This document shows, piece after piece, positions 36,880 to 47,960 of a DNA stretch of 64,000 nt. Numbering within the stretch: the first letter of the stretch is position 1; each line of letters opens with the position of its first letter. Both the position numbers and the translations under genes were made by a program. The stretch covers positions 367,865,233 through 367,929,232 of the forward strand of contig NC_080539.1 in NCBI RefSeq assembly GCF_028640845.1. The letters are read 5' to 3'. The stretch is from Ahaetulla prasina (lineage: Eukaryota; Chordata; Lepidosauria; Squamata; Colubridae). The notes under the pieces were generated by a model. That model did no database searches. It was not told the origin of the DNA and saw only the letters and a program-made list of their open reading frames with translations.

Positions 36880-37252
36880 CTCCCCTTATGTAAATTCCCT
36901 CCGCGGCTTCGTCCAATCAGAAACGGCTCCTCGTCTTTGAATGGCACACACCCGCCCCCGCGCCGCTCCTTCTCCTTCCCTCCCCTCCCCACCCACCCAC
37001 CTCTGGCTGTTGTATGAAAGTGTGGTCACGTGGTCCTTCCTCCCCCCCCCCTCTCCGCGTTCCGAAGTGGGTGGGTCCGTGTTCATTCATAAATCCTCGG
37101 CCCCTCTTAAATCAAAATTAAGGTGTTCAAGAGAGACGGAAAGGGGGACTTCCTTCCCCAAGACATACATAAAAAAAAACAACAACAACAACCCACCAAA
37201 TTGCAACCTCCGCCGCTTCGCTTTTGGATCGCCCAGGGATCGCACGAATTCG
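36880..37252 (+). promoter_or_regulatory. GC-rich candidate promoter and 5' exon, possibly CBARP
   Basis: A repeat-poor, C-rich block carries GTCACGTGGTCC (E-box/CRE-like, about 37024-37035), a CATAAATCC AT-box near 37088 and CCAATCAG near 36913. It ends in a strong donor, ATTCG|GTGAGT at 37252/37253. No long reading frame with coding character is present. The simplest reading is a TSS plus untranslated first exon. CBARP, 7 kb downstream on the same strand, is the nearest candidate. It could instead belong to a noncoding RNA. Confidence 0.4.
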
Positions 37253-37929
37253 GTGAGTCATTATTTATTTTTTCCCCCCTCTTCCCTTCCTTTTCCTGTA
37301 TCTTGTCTTTTTTTTTTATGATGATGATGATGATGATTAAAGTGGTGGAGTGGGGGGGGGGGTTGGATGTCCAACACCCGATTCTTGCAAAGACGATCGT
37401 TCGCCCTTCGTCCTCTTTTGCTGCCTTTTTTTCTCTGGTCTCCTTTTTTGGTGAGGGGTGGGCGGCGGGGAGGGGAAGAGAGATCTGTCATTTGCCTTCC
37501 TTTAAAAAATAATAATGATAATAATAGGGAGGAGGGGAGGGGGGGAAGAAAAGGATTTCTTGCAATTAAAAGAATGGGATCGGGGAGTCGGGGTGGGTGA
37601 GAGAGAGAGGGGTGGGAATATGGGGAGGGGGGATTTTTCATTTTTAAAAGCGTCTTTCCTTGTATATTCCCTTTGCTTGTTTGTTTCGTGGAGGGGGAGA
37701 AAGAGGGATCGAGATCGAGAGAGAAAGAGATCTGGAGCTGAAGTGAAATGGGGTGACTGGAGTTGGGGCGGAATAGGTGTGTATAATTTAGCCGGGGGGG
37801 TGGCTGGGAAGACAGATTTTCTTATCTTCGGCTCGCCCCGCTTGCTTTTCTCCCCTTTCTCTTTCTGTCGGATGGGGTTTTTTTGGGGGCGTACGATCCC
37901 TCTTCTTTTCATCTCTCCGTTTTTTACCT

Positions 37930-38165
37930 TGTACCTTGATGAAGGTACTTTTCTTTTATGTACACTGAGAGCTTATGCACCGAAGACAAATTCCTTGTGT
38001 GTCCAATCACGTTTGGCCAATAAAGAATTCTATTCTATTCTATTCTATTCTATTCTATTCTATTCTATTCTATTCTATTCTATTCTATTCTATCTCTACT
38101 CTTATTCCTTATTCTATTCTATTCTATTCTATTCTATTCTATTCTATTCTATTCTATTCTATTCT
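37930..38165 (+). mobile_element. CR1/L3 3' end with (TTCTA)n arrays (duplicate copy 1)
   Basis: CCTTGATGAAGGTACTTTTC ... CAATCACGTTTGGCCAATAAA runs into (TTCTA)n at about 38027-38090 and a second array at 38111-38165 split by CTCTACTCTTATTCC. Its twin is at 39060-39304. The reading frames here are low-complexity YSILF repeats. Confidence 0.92.
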
Positions 38166-38510
38166 ACCTTGTGTGATCTCCTTCCACCACCCCACTTTCT
38201 TCCTTCCTCCTCCCTTCCTCTTTCCCACGCCGCCCTGGGATCCAGTTAGGAAGGAAGAAAGAGCCGTGTGCTAAAACTGCATGTCGGATCCCTCTTCCGA
38301 GGAGGCGGCGGCGGCGACGACGATGCAACCGATGAATAATCGGAATAATCTAATTGGCGAGAGGTTAACCTGTTTCCAGGCGATGCCAGTCATGGCGGGG
38401 CTTGGAAAGGCGAAGGGGGTGGTTGGTTGGTTGGTGGATGGATGGTGGTTTGCTGAGACTCCGGATCTGTCCAGCGGATTCCCTTCCCCAGCGCCAAATT
38501 TTATTTTATT

Positions 38511-38655
38511 TATTTATTTTATTTATTTTGTCAAACACAACAGTATATATAAGCATAAGCATGAAGTAACCATACGAATTGGATACAATCAAAGGGAACA
38601 TTAGAACAGGAACGGTAGGCACGCTGGTGCTCTTATGCACGCCCCTTAATGGTCC
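38511..38655 (-). mobile_element. CR1/L3 3' UTR fragment (duplicate copy 1; twin at 39651-39797)
   Basis: Starts with inverted (AAAT)n; then the inverted UTR with AACAGGAACGGTAGGCACG and CTTATGCACGCCCCTTA, as at 21013-21100. Confidence 0.85.
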
Positions 38656-39059
38656 GGGAAAGCTTTTAGCCACGGCTGGGGGTGGGGGGCGACTTTCGGA
38701 TCGGGTTGGGTTTGCTTGGTTGGTTGATCTTTTTGGGGGAGGCTGGGTTGGGGAATTTAAAATTTTTTAAAAGCGTCTTTCCTTGTATATTCCCTTTGCT
38801 TGTTTGTTTCGTGGAGGGGGAGAAAGAGAGATCGAGATCGAGAGAGAAAGAGATCTGGAGCTGAAGTGAAATGGGGTGACTGGAGTTGGGGCGGAATAGG
38901 TGTGTATAATTTAGCCGGGGGGGTGGCTGGGAAGACAGATTTTCTTATCTTCGGCTCGCCCCGCTTGCTTTTCTCCCCTTTCTCTTTCTGTCGGATGGGG
39001 GTTTTTTTTTGGGGGGGGGGCGTACGATCCCCTCTTCTTTTTCATCTCTCCGTTTTTTA

Positions 39060-39304
39060 CCTTGTACCTTGATGAAGGTACTTTTCTTTTATGTACACTG
39101 AGAGCTTATGCACCAAAGACAAATTCCTTGTGTGTCCAATCACGTTTGGCCAATAAAGAATTCTATTCTATTCTATTCTATTCTATTCTATTCTATTCTA
39201 TTCTATTCTATTCTATTCTATTCTATTCTATCTCTACTCTTATTCCTTATTCTATTCTATTCTATTCTATTCTATTCTATTCTATTCTATTCTATTCTAT
39301 TCTA
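39060..39304 (+). mobile_element. CR1/L3 3' end with (TTCTA)n arrays (duplicate copy 2)
   Basis: Same structure as 37930-38165, including the CTCTACTCTTATTCC interruption, with a few base changes (CACCAAAGAC for CACCGAAGAC). Confidence 0.92.
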
Positions 39305-39932
39305 CCTTGTGTGTGATCTCCTTCCACCACCCCACTTTCTTCCTTCCCTCCCTCCCTTCCTCTTTCCCACGCCGCCCTGGGATCCAGTTAGGAAGGGAAG
39401 AAAGAGCCCGTGTGTGCTAAAACTGCATGTCGGATCCCTCTTCCGAGGAGGCGGCGGCGGCGACGACGATGCAACCGATGAATAATCGGAATAATCTAAT
39501 TGGCGAGAGGTTAACCTGTTTCCAGGCGATGCCAGTCATGGCGGGGCTTGGAAAGGCGAAGGGGGTGGTTGGTTGGTTGGTGGATGGATGGTGGTTTGCT
39601 GAGACTCCGGATCTGTCCAGCGGATTCCCTTCCCCAGCGCCAAATTTTATTTTATTTATTTATTTTATTTATTTTGTCAAACACAACAGTATATATAAGC
39701 ATAAGCATGAAGTAACCATACGAATTGGATACAATCAAAGGGAACATTAGAACAGGAACGGTAGGCACGCTGGTGCTCTTATGCACGCCCCTTAATGGTC
39801 CGGGAAAGCTTTTAGCCACGGCTGGGGGTGGGGGGCGACTTTCGGATCGGGTTGGGTTTGCTTGGTTGGTTGATCTTTTTTTTGGGGGGGGGAGGCTGGG
39901 TTGGGGGAATTTAAAATTTTTTTTAAAAAGCG

Positions 39933-40570
39933 AATTGAGGCTTGAAATGGAAATGAAGCGAATGCCCCGATCGGGCTCTCAACAGTCACACAGCAGCCCC
40001 GATCGGGTTTCTATATTCCCTTCTTCCCTCCCTCCCTCGGGCAGGGATGGGATGGGATGGGGGGCGGAAGGGGGACACACACACACGACATCTGGGGTCG
40101 AAATTGCAGCTGTTGTGGGCGGCTGGGAGATCGGAGGCGTGTTTTTACTCGGCACGATGGGACCCCGGGTAGCCTAGGTAGGGAGAGGGAGGGGGGGAAG
40201 GGGGAACCGGGTTTAAGGTTTCCCTTTTTGGAAAGATTGGAAAGATTGGAGTTGGTTTGCTCACCTCCAGCCCGCAGGATCGGCAATTCGGTCGAAGGCC
40301 AGTTGGGGAGATTTCCCTCCCCAGATTCCCCCATTCCTCCTGAGATCTTGTAATTGCTGTAACCGAGCATTTAATAGCTGCAAAAAAAAAAAAGATCCTG
40401 CTAGCAATTCCCGTGAGCAGAAATAGAGGCTGGGAGGGGCACAGATTAGTAACCCCGTTTTACAGCCCTTAAAATGAGTCTTAAAAACTCATCCATCCTT
40501 CTCTATTTACATTCATTCATCTATCCATCCCTCTTTACAGCCATTCATCCATCTTTCCCTCTTCATTCTC
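39933..40570. other. GC-rich unassigned sequence
   Basis: No gene recognised; several G- or C-rich runs and two GATCGGG(C/T)T repeats near 39968 and 40001. Confidence 0.45.
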
Positions 40571-40572
40571 GA

Positions 40573-40790
40573 TTTAGAATAGAATAGAATAGAATAGAAT
40601 TTTTATTGCCCAAGTGTGATTGGACACTCAGGGAATTTGTCTTGGTGCATATGCTCTCAATCCACATAAAAGAAAAGATACCTTCATCAAGGTACAACAC
40701 TTACAACACTTAACGATAATCATAGGGCACAAATTTAACACTTAATGATACAACACTTAATGATAATCATAGAATAATCAAAAGAATAAT
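40573..40790 (-). mobile_element. CR1/L3 LINE 3' end
   Basis: (AATAG)n followed by the inverted UTR (CAAGTGTGATTGGACACTCA, ATCAAGGTACAACACTTAC). Same end as at 13237 and 59119. Confidence 0.9.
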
Positions 40791-41214
40791 CATTTATCAT
40801 GTTAAGTCTATTTATTTATTTATTTTTATTCTGCTGGTCTTCCTGGACAGCCTTGACTTCCCCCACCACCATCAAAAAAAGAGGCAAGTTAGAAATTTAA
40901 ATTTTCACCAAGCATGATTAGCCAATTCTCTCCTCTTTGAGCCTCTGTGGGTAAGGGCAGTCTACCTGCCAGCAACCAGCATCCTGGGAAATGAGCCATA
41001 GAGGGGACTTACAAACTATATTCATGTGGACTCCCTCAAGATATTTGGCGATGATGGAATAATATTTTACGAGGCTTGCGTGATGCCATATAATGAACTT
41101 TCTCCAAGAGAGACTGCGTCGAGTCATTTGGAAAAAACCTTATTTTTTTTAAACGGGGGTGTTCTGTTTAGAAACGGTCTCCCTGCTTCTGCTGAGCAGA
41201 TTCTGCTTTAAATC

Positions 41215-41331
41215 CGGGGTCTCCAACCTTGGCAACTTTAAGCCTGGTGGACTTCAACACCCAAAGCTGGCTGGGGAATTCTGGGAGTTGAAGTCCTCCG
41301 GGCTTAAAGTTGCCAAGGTTGAAGTCCCCTG
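41215..41331. mobile_element. hAT foldback element
   Basis: CGGGGTCTCCAACCTTGGCA to TTGAAGTCCCCTG; TTTAAA on both flanks. Confidence 0.83.
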
Positions 41332-41339
41332 ATTTAAAG

Positions 41340-42215
41340 GACCCTCTTCTCTCTCCCCCCTCACTCTTGCCTACAGAAAACCTAACTGTCCCTTTAACTA
41401 CTTGAGTTCACACAACCTCTGAAAAAAAAACCTCTTTACCATGGTATATACCCCAAGGATAAAAGCTTTCCAGCTGTCGCACCACTGGTCTGCTTCATGC
41501 AGTGTTCTGAATCCAAAGTTAACCCCTGCCTTCTTTGAGCCTCACCAAGTGAGTTGTGTGAATGGAGCAGCGGAGAGACATGGCTATCCGCTGCCATTTT
41601 TACCTTTCCCCGGAGAGAGACCGAATGGCTCGGTGGGAACAGAGATGTTAGAATCCCAGTTTCTCCCCACTGGGTTGAAGACCAGTCTCCTGCTTCTCAT
41701 TTGGACATCACCACGGAGATGTGAAATTCTTCCATCATCAGGGGAAGGAGGTCTTCTGCTCGTTCTTCACCTTCCCTCTGTGGAAGAGGCTGAGCTGGCG
41801 AGGAAAGGATTCCTACCATTCTGGGCCTTTGAAAAAAATCCCTTTCAAAAATGCTCAGATGCCCAATGGCAAAAAGTCCCGTGTATTTGGAATTGGCAGA
41901 GGGTATGTGTGTGCCAAGCAGATACATTTTAATAAATAAAGCTTCTGGGCAGTTGCCTTGCATAGAATCCCTGAATGAGGAGGGACCGCTTGAGATCATC
42001 CAGTCTCGCCCCAATGCTCAGCAGAGGAAAGCATCCCCAGCTGTCCCAAGTCTTCCGAATCCGAACCAGGAACATTTCTGCAGGCTACTTTGGTTATCCC
42101 CACCCACCCCCCGCCCCCCGGAGGGAAGACTGTAACCATCAGGCGAAGGGTGGGGATTTAAATAAGTCTCCTCTTGGCTATCTAAGCTCAGTCGTGCTTT
42201 TTTGGATTTAATGTA
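41340..42215. other. Unassigned sequence with a CR1 tail remnant
   Basis: 41960-42010 (TAGAATCCCTGAATGAGGAG ... GAGATCATCCAG) resembles an old minus-strand CR1 tail. The rest is unassigned. Frames of 163 and 94 codons cross the region but show no family likeness. Confidence 0.45.
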
Positions 42216-42229
42216 GTTTAGTTCCTATT

Positions 42230-42590
42230 AGAAGGGATGCGGTGGCTTAGTGGGTAAGTCGCTGAGCTTGTCGATCAAAAGGTTGGCAGTTCAACGGTTC
42301 GAATCCCTAGTGCCGCGTAACAAAGTGAGCTCCCGTGACTTGTCCCAGCTTCTGCCAACCTAGCAGTTCAAAAATACGTAAAAAATGCAAGTAGAAAAAA
42401 TAGGGACCACCTTTGGTGGGAAGGTAACAGCGTTCCGTGCGCCTTTGGCGTTGAGTCATGCCAGCCACATGACCACGGAGACGTCTTCGGACAGCGCTGG
42501 CTCTTCAGCTTTGAAACGGAGATGAGCACCGCCCCCTAGAGTCGGGAACGACTAGCACGTGTGTGCGAGGGGAACCTTTACCTTTACCTT
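42230..42590 (+). mobile_element. Sauria SINE with target duplication
   Basis: tRNA-like head, B box GGTTCGAATCCC, Bov-B-like end and (CCTTTA)n. The duplication TTAGTTCCTATT flanks it (42218-42229 and 42591-42602). Confidence 0.95.
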
Positions 42591-42602
42591 TTAGTTCCTA
42601 TT

Positions 42603-43980
42603 TAATTTGTAGGGATGGTACGATGGGCTGCTAAGTCATAACACTCTGCACATGGATGCATCGCTAGCGAAGGTAAAAACCCTTCTTAAAAAAAGAAAAC
42701 CATTACATTTGCCAATTTAAAACCAGCACAGCACGCTACAGTCGAGCAATGGTGGCCTGCAGTCATTTTGTTCCCTTCCTAAGCTAGATTTGCAGGAGCT
42801 GGACTGGTGGATGGATTTTTACCCAAAGAAACTTTTCTTAAATTAAACCAAAATACAAAAGGTGTTTATTCACTACAACTATATACCCTTTGTAGCCTAG
42901 GCGGCTAAACAAATTAAAGGGCTGCCGCTAGCTTCCTTACCAAAGGAAGCTTGGAAGCATTTTCTCGAACAAACCCAGGGAAATCTTGCGGGGGTGTGTG
43001 GGGGGAGGAGAGAGTATTAAAATATATTTGCCTGTTGCTGTTGCAAATGGACCGGGTAAATTATAATCCCTCTGCAGCACTTTTGTGCTTAAGCCTCTTT
43101 ACAGATGCTGATAATCAATGCTAGCACCCTTCCTCAACACCAGATGTGTTGGACTGCATTTCCCATAATGCCTAGCCAGCAGAGAAGATGGGAGCAGGGC
43201 TCCACGCCTGGAGGAGATGCTCTAGCCATCCACCATAGAGAGAATACACTTGAAGCGGAGAAAAGGAAGGGAAGCTTAGAATCCGCCACCTGTTTCAGGC
43301 AGTGCCTTGCACTAGTTTAATTTTTAAATCTCGTTTTCTCCCTTCTCCTCGGGGGGGGGGCCCAACCCAGGCCTGGCCGGTCCGTCCTTATCACTGCAGC
43401 TTGGCTGAGCCTAGCATGTCCCTTTCTACGGCATCTCTGCGGTGGCTCCCACCCCGTCCACTCTTGCTCATTCTCCCTTGGCTGGTGGGTTCCTATGAGT
43501 CACCCCCCCCCTCCCTCCCACGTGTGGGCTTTGGAAGGCCGCTGAGCTGCTGGCGTTTTTTTGGGGGGTTGCATTTTTAAAAGCGATGATGATGAGGAGG
43601 AGGATGAGTTCATTTCCATCCTGTGGGGCTGCTGGCCGAGTGGGTGGCAGGGGCTGAGCTTCAGCCGGGTTCGTCAGCCCGGCTGTATATCTGAAAAGAA
43701 GGCCGAAAGGGAGAGGCGAGGGAAGGAAGGGCTTCTGTGGCTCTTCACGCCTGCTTGGATGCCTTCCTTCGGCTCCTAGGTAGCTGTTGCAAAGCAGGGA
43801 AGGGAGAAAAGGAGAATCAGAAAGTAGAAGGGAGCAAAAAAAAAGAACTCCAAACCTCAGAGAAAACGGATGCTCTCCTCACCTCTAGCTGTTTTGGTCC
43901 CAGATCTTCCCTTCTCGCCTCCTCCTCCTCCTCCTCCTCCTCCTCCTCCTCCTTCTTATCTCCATCTTTCTCTTCAAACC
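42603..43980. other. Unassigned region upstream of CBARP coding start
   Basis: No transposon seen. G/C runs and a (TCC)n tract at about 43918-43952. It may hold a proximal promoter or 5' UTR of CBARP; candidate acceptors such as CCACCAACAG near 44031 cannot be confirmed. Confidence 0.4.
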
Positions 43981-44103
43981 AACCAACCAGACACAAAACC
44001 TTCTTCCTTCTTTCTCCCATTACCACCAACAGCCCTTTCTCTCTCCTTTCCCAGCCGAATCGCGTTCTGCCAGGAAAGAAAACCAGCCACGGAGAAAAAG
44101 GAA

Positions 44104-44117
44104 CGAGAGAGAGAGAC

Positions 44118-44153
<36 letters not shown>
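44104..44153 (+). repeat. (GA)n microsatellite in probable CBARP 5' UTR
   Basis: AGAGAGAG run with two CAGA interruptions near its start, followed by more GA-rich and A-rich sequence to 44350. Confidence 0.9.
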
Positions 44154-44155
<2 letters not shown>

Positions 44156-44537
44156 GCTGGTCCATCTCCGGGCACCACCAGGAGACGAGGGACTGCGAAG
44201 ATGCTGTGAGCCCGAACCAGCCATGGTGCCTCTCTTCCCCCCCAAACATGTGAGCTGCAAGAAAGAACCAAACGAGAAGCAGGGATAAAAGCTGCGAGAG
44301 AGAGAGAGAGGGAACGAAAAAAGGAAGAAGAAAAAAAAAGAGGAAAAAAAGACTGCAGTCCGGTCGTTGTTGTTCTTCCTCCTCCTTCTCTTCAGCCCAG
44401 TTTTGATTGATGCCGGTGCATCTGTTTTCCACTCTTCTTAATTTTCCTGAGTCTGTTGGTTTTTTTTAAAAAAGCCAACTACGAGTTCTGATTTATATGC
44501 CCAGCTGGGAAGAGACCTTCTACTCTGGCCACAGACA

Positions 44538-44588
44538 ATGAGCGATGCGTTTACTTCATGGGCAAATACGACAACTGAAGGAGTGACG
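44538..44588 (+). CDS. CBARP: CBARP coding exon 1 (N-terminus), 5' UTR upstream
   Basis: CBARP (also BARP) is a single-pass membrane protein of neurons and endocrine cells. It binds voltage-gated calcium channel beta subunits and dampens channel activity (family knowledge). The gene starts with this ATG in the context GACAATGA and encodes 17 residues. N10-T-T is a possible N-glycosylation sequon in the short extracellular N-terminus. The exon ends after codon 17 (phase 0) at donor ACG|GTGAGT. The preceding several hundred bases (about 44.0-44.54 kb), rich in (TCC)n and (GA)n, probably form 5' UTR. The five exons seen here run to 62,576 and give 201 residues. The remaining C-terminal half, encoded in the large last exons of mammals, lies beyond 64,000. 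The start is judged by splice phase and position; N-terminal sequence is poorly conserved in the family. Confidence 0.8.
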
Positions 44589-45575
44589 GTGAGTGTGCAG
44601 AGGCCAGGCCTGGGTGGGGAATGGTTTCCTTTTGTGGGGGGGGGGGGAACGCATGCTCTCTCCTGCTCTTCCAACATTGCCCCCCCCATTCCTTCTGTTC
44701 TGTTGGGAGGCCAACTCAGCAGATGAGAGAGGCCCAGTGTGAGCAAGTTTGGCAGAGCGTGTTTGTCTGAATGCGTGCTCTTGTATGTTGGAGGGCTTAC
44801 ACCAGACATGTGTTTGTCTCCTCACCTTCCTTATCGTGACAGACCACAGGAAAAATGCTTTCATTAAAACAATATCGCAGCTCCTCTGAGCATGCACCAA
44901 GTGTTTTTTTTCCCCCCCTCGCTGACGCTCTTCTCCAATTTGACTTTTGTTCTTGGCTGTCCTGGAGGAGGTTGATGGGAGTCGAAAACTTCCGGAAGGT
45001 GCGAGGTGGCCTGGCCTTGTATCACATTTAGGGGGCTCAGGGGAGCACTAGGGGATTATGATCTCTGTGATCCAGTATCTTTGGGCAGGCCAGATTGGAG
45101 ATTTCATTGCCTGAATATAAAAGACACCAAGGAGGGATGGGGGACAGCTCTGTGGTCCCACACTTGGCTTAAGTACCAGCCTGAGAATATTTGCAGCTCA
45201 GGGTTGAACAGGGTTGTTGCTGTCTGAGCACGGAGCTGTATCCTCCTAATACTGATGATGTTACATGGTTGGGTGCATAAAATGTCTGCAAGAAAACAAC
45301 GACGCTCAGAGAGCACCAAGCACCCCACAGTCCTCCTCCCCCACTCTGCAAATCCCACTCCCTTCTAGCACTGATGAAGTTACCTAGCTGGGTCATGAAA
45401 CGTCTACAGCCAGGTATGTGGGAGAGGACCAAGGACCCCAATAGCTGCCTTAAGTCATGATTCTGGATTCAGCAGATTTGGGGGGCAAGGAAGGGGGATA
45501 GAAGGCTTAGGGTCAGCTGTCCCAGAGCAAGGCTGAAGAAACCTGTTCAGCTGTTTGGGAGAGAACATACATACT

Positions 45576-45826
45576 CAGGGGCGGTGTTCACTTAACTTTC
45601 CCTACCGGTTTGCAAAAGTGAGCGTGTGCACGAGCGCTCGCTGTGCTCACGCGCGCCACTTCCTCACATGCGCACGGCCTCAAAAACGTGCCTAAATAGG
45701 ACGGCATAGAGCCGAGGCGGGTGGGACACCCGCGATTTCCGTGGGTGGGTGGGAGGGAGGGATATGCGCAGAAATGGTATTCAGCCGGTTCGGTCCGGTT
45801 TTCCCGAACCGGCTGAATACTACTTC
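45576..45826. mobile_element. hAT MITE containing a nearly perfect small palindrome
   Basis: Left end CAGGGGCGGTGTTCACTTAAC. The right portion 45771-45825 is a foldback (GGTATTCAGCCGGTTCGG / CCGAACCGGCTGAATACTAC). Octamers TACATACT and CACATACC flank it (6 of 8). Related ends occur at 60052-60243 and 62644-62700. Confidence 0.6.
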
Positions 45827-46350
45827 TCCACATACCCACCCCACCCCACCCCACCCGTCCCACCCACATTCACAAATGCCCAAATTGTACAGCAGACGTT
45901 TGCTGGAGATTGGACGCTCAGCGGGGGGAAAACATGAACAGTCGGGACGCTTGCTTTTATTATTTATTATTTATAAATAACGCTGAAAATCCTGCCCCAT
46001 CCCCTCCACCCCCCCCCCCACTTCTGACCATCTCCCCGTTTCAAAAAAAGGATCGTGGGTTAGAGGGGTCTGGAGACACGCCCTGCACTGCCCGAATAAA
46101 GGAAGCGCCGGAATGTCTTGGGATTCTGAATGCTGAGCCAACAATGGCAGCTGACAAGTGGCCAGGCCAGAGAGAGAGAGAGAGCCTAACCTGGTTACGA
46201 GGCAGCTGCCTACGGCAGCCGTCAGCTGTTTCCCCTCCCACAGAGAGGGCTAGTCTTTCCCAACACTTAGCTCTTGGCAACTGCCACCCTCAGCTTATCC
46301 AATGGGGAGGAAGAGAACCGTGTCTTTTTGGCCCTTGTGATATTTTGAAG

Positions 46351-46466
46351 TAGGGGTCTCCAACCTTGGCAACTTTAAGACTTGGGGACTTCAACTCCCA
46401 GAGTTGACTCTGACTCCGGGAGTTGAAGTCCACAAGTCTGAAAGTTGCCAAGGTTGGAGATCCCTG
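46351..46466. mobile_element. hAT foldback element
   Basis: TAGGGGTCTCCAACCTTGGC and complement; flanks TTTTGAAG and CTTTGAAG match 7 of 8. Confidence 0.9.
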
Positions 46467-46492
46467 CTTTGAAGGACTTCACTGGGTGGTTA

Positions 46493-47234
46493 CAGGTAGT
46501 CCTCCACTTACGACCGCAGTCGAGCCCAAAATTTGTTAAGTGACTTTGCCCCCATTTTTACGAACGTTCTCGCCACCTTTAAGTGAATCACTGCAATTCT
46601 TCAATACGGTGGCTAAGTGCAAATCTGGTTTCCCCATTGACTTTGCTTGTCAGAAGGTCCCAAAAGCGGGGGGGAGGGGGGAATCGCGTGATTCCAGACC
46701 AGTAGCAACCGTCATAAATCCGAGTCCGTTACATCGGAATTTTGATTCCGTGACCATGGGGAATCACCGAGTGTGAAAAAGGGTCAGAAGTCGCCTTTCT
46801 TTTTTTTTTCCAGTGCTGTTGTAAAACTTTTGGTCACTAAATGAACTGTCGTAAGTTGAGGGTTAGAAGGGTTGCGATGGCTAAGATGCTGAGCTTGTCG
46901 ATCGAAAGGTCGGCAGCTCAGCGGTTTGAATCCCTAGTGCTGCCGCGTAGCGGGGTGAGCTCCCGTTACTTGTCCCAGCTTCTGCCAACCTAGCAGTTCG
47001 AAAGCACATTAAAAAAATGCAAGTAGAAAAATAGGGACCACCTTTGGTGGGAAGGTAACAGTGTTCCATCCGCCTTTGGCGTTTAGTCATGCTGGCCACA
47101 TGACCACAGAGACATCTTCGGACAGCGCTGGCTCTTCGGCTTCGAAACGGAGATGAGCACCGCCCCCTAGAGTCGGGAACGACTAGCACATATGTGCGAG
47201 GGGAACCTTTACCTTTTAAGTTGAAGATTACCTG
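46493..47234. mobile_element. Tc1/mariner-like MITE split by a Sauria SINE
   Basis: CAGGTAGTCCTCCACTTACG to AGTTGAAGATTACCTG with TA on both sides. The right terminal repeat is interrupted by the SINE at 46866-47217. Confidence 0.92.
46866..47217 (+). mobile_element. Sauria SINE
   Basis: Head with GGTTTGAATCCC, body and Bov-B-like end as in the other two copies. Flanked by AAGTTGAGGGTTA and AAGTTGAAGATTA (11 of 13), which is duplicated MITE sequence. Confidence 0.93.
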
Positions 47235-47781
47235 TATTGCTTAGGTTTTTGCAGACTTAGGTCTTGATCTGGAAAAACTTGAAAGTTGTGTGAGCATTTA
47301 AGATGCTGGAGGCATCTGGGTTTCTGCTAAAGGTGGAGCTAGTCTGTCTTTTTTTCTCTGGGAAGTTGTTTTAGAAGAGACACAAGTGGAAATTGGAAGA
47401 GCCCAGGTTTAGTGTCTTACCTAGTTCAATATTCCTGCACCTGCTGAGGACTAGTTGATTGCCAAGCTTAAACAGATGATGCTCACATGGGGGAATAGTT
47501 TATCTTAGCCTTTGGCAGTTGAAGATTTGACTCGGCTTCTGCTGGGGATTTTGGAAACCTGGCTAGCAGCATCACAAGTTGGGCATTGGAACCTGGGAAG
47601 GGTGAGGTCAAAATATTTTCCTTTCCAACATTTCCGGATTAGAAAAAGCTCCTCCTCTTTGGATTTTGGTGGAAGAGCCCAAAATGAAAGCAGGAAAATG
47701 TTTCATGCTTCGGAAACAATGCTTGTTCGGATGGAGATTGAACAAAGGGCGACTCTGTTTTGAACATCGTATGACCTAAAA

Positions 47782-47911
47782 TAGTGTTTTTTCCCATTTT
47801 AGCAATGTTTGGACTTCAACTCCCAGAATTCCCCAGCCAGCCATGCTGGCTGGGAATTCTGGGAGTTGAAGTCCAAACATCTTAAAATTGCCAAAGTTGA
47901 AAAAATGCTAC
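47782..47911. mobile_element. hAT foldback element, diverged ends
   Basis: Core ACTTCAACTCCCAGAATTCC and complement around CAGCCAGCCATGCTGGCTG; outer arms TAGTGTTTTTTCCC / AAAAAATGCTA. Confidence 0.8.
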
Positions 47912-47960
47912 CCTAGACTGTTGCAAACCAGCTGTTTCGGGGGAAAGAGTTACATAAATA

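Larger units (their letters stand above)
37646..39932. repeat. 1.1-kb direct tandem duplication
   Basis: The sequence starting AAAAGCGTCTTTCC at 37646 recurs at 38769, and its flank AATTTAAAA...AAAAGCG recurs at 39926-39932. The two units are 1,123 and about 1,157 bp. They are near-identical; differences are mainly homopolymer and short indels, with a few substitutions. Each unit contains a CR1/L3 3' end, two (TTCTA)n arrays, a GC-rich stretch with GGC repeats and the minus-oriented tail of another CR1. The shared TTTTAAAAGCG at all junctions suggests short-homology duplication or unequal crossing over. Confidence 0.93.

Noticed and set aside
37515..38249. 244-codon frame
   Set aside because: Runs through homopolymers and TTCTA arrays (YSILF repeats); one of the duplicated units; no family likeness.
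38027..39304. CRISPR-like or satellite array
   Set aside because: TTCTA runs are simple microsatellites seeded by CR1 ends; no spacers.
41441..41932. 163-codon frame
   Set aside because: No recognisable domain, no splice context, crosses unremarkable sequence; probably chance.
43737..44432. Frames of 127-183 codons on both strands
   Set aside because: Created by (TCC)n and (GA)n tracts upstream of the CBARP start; low-complexity Ser/Arg-Glu sequence only.
28000..44500. MIDN, ATP5F1D or FAM174C exons between the two genes
   Set aside because: I looked for their conserved segments in the translated frames and found none. A protein-level search would settle it.
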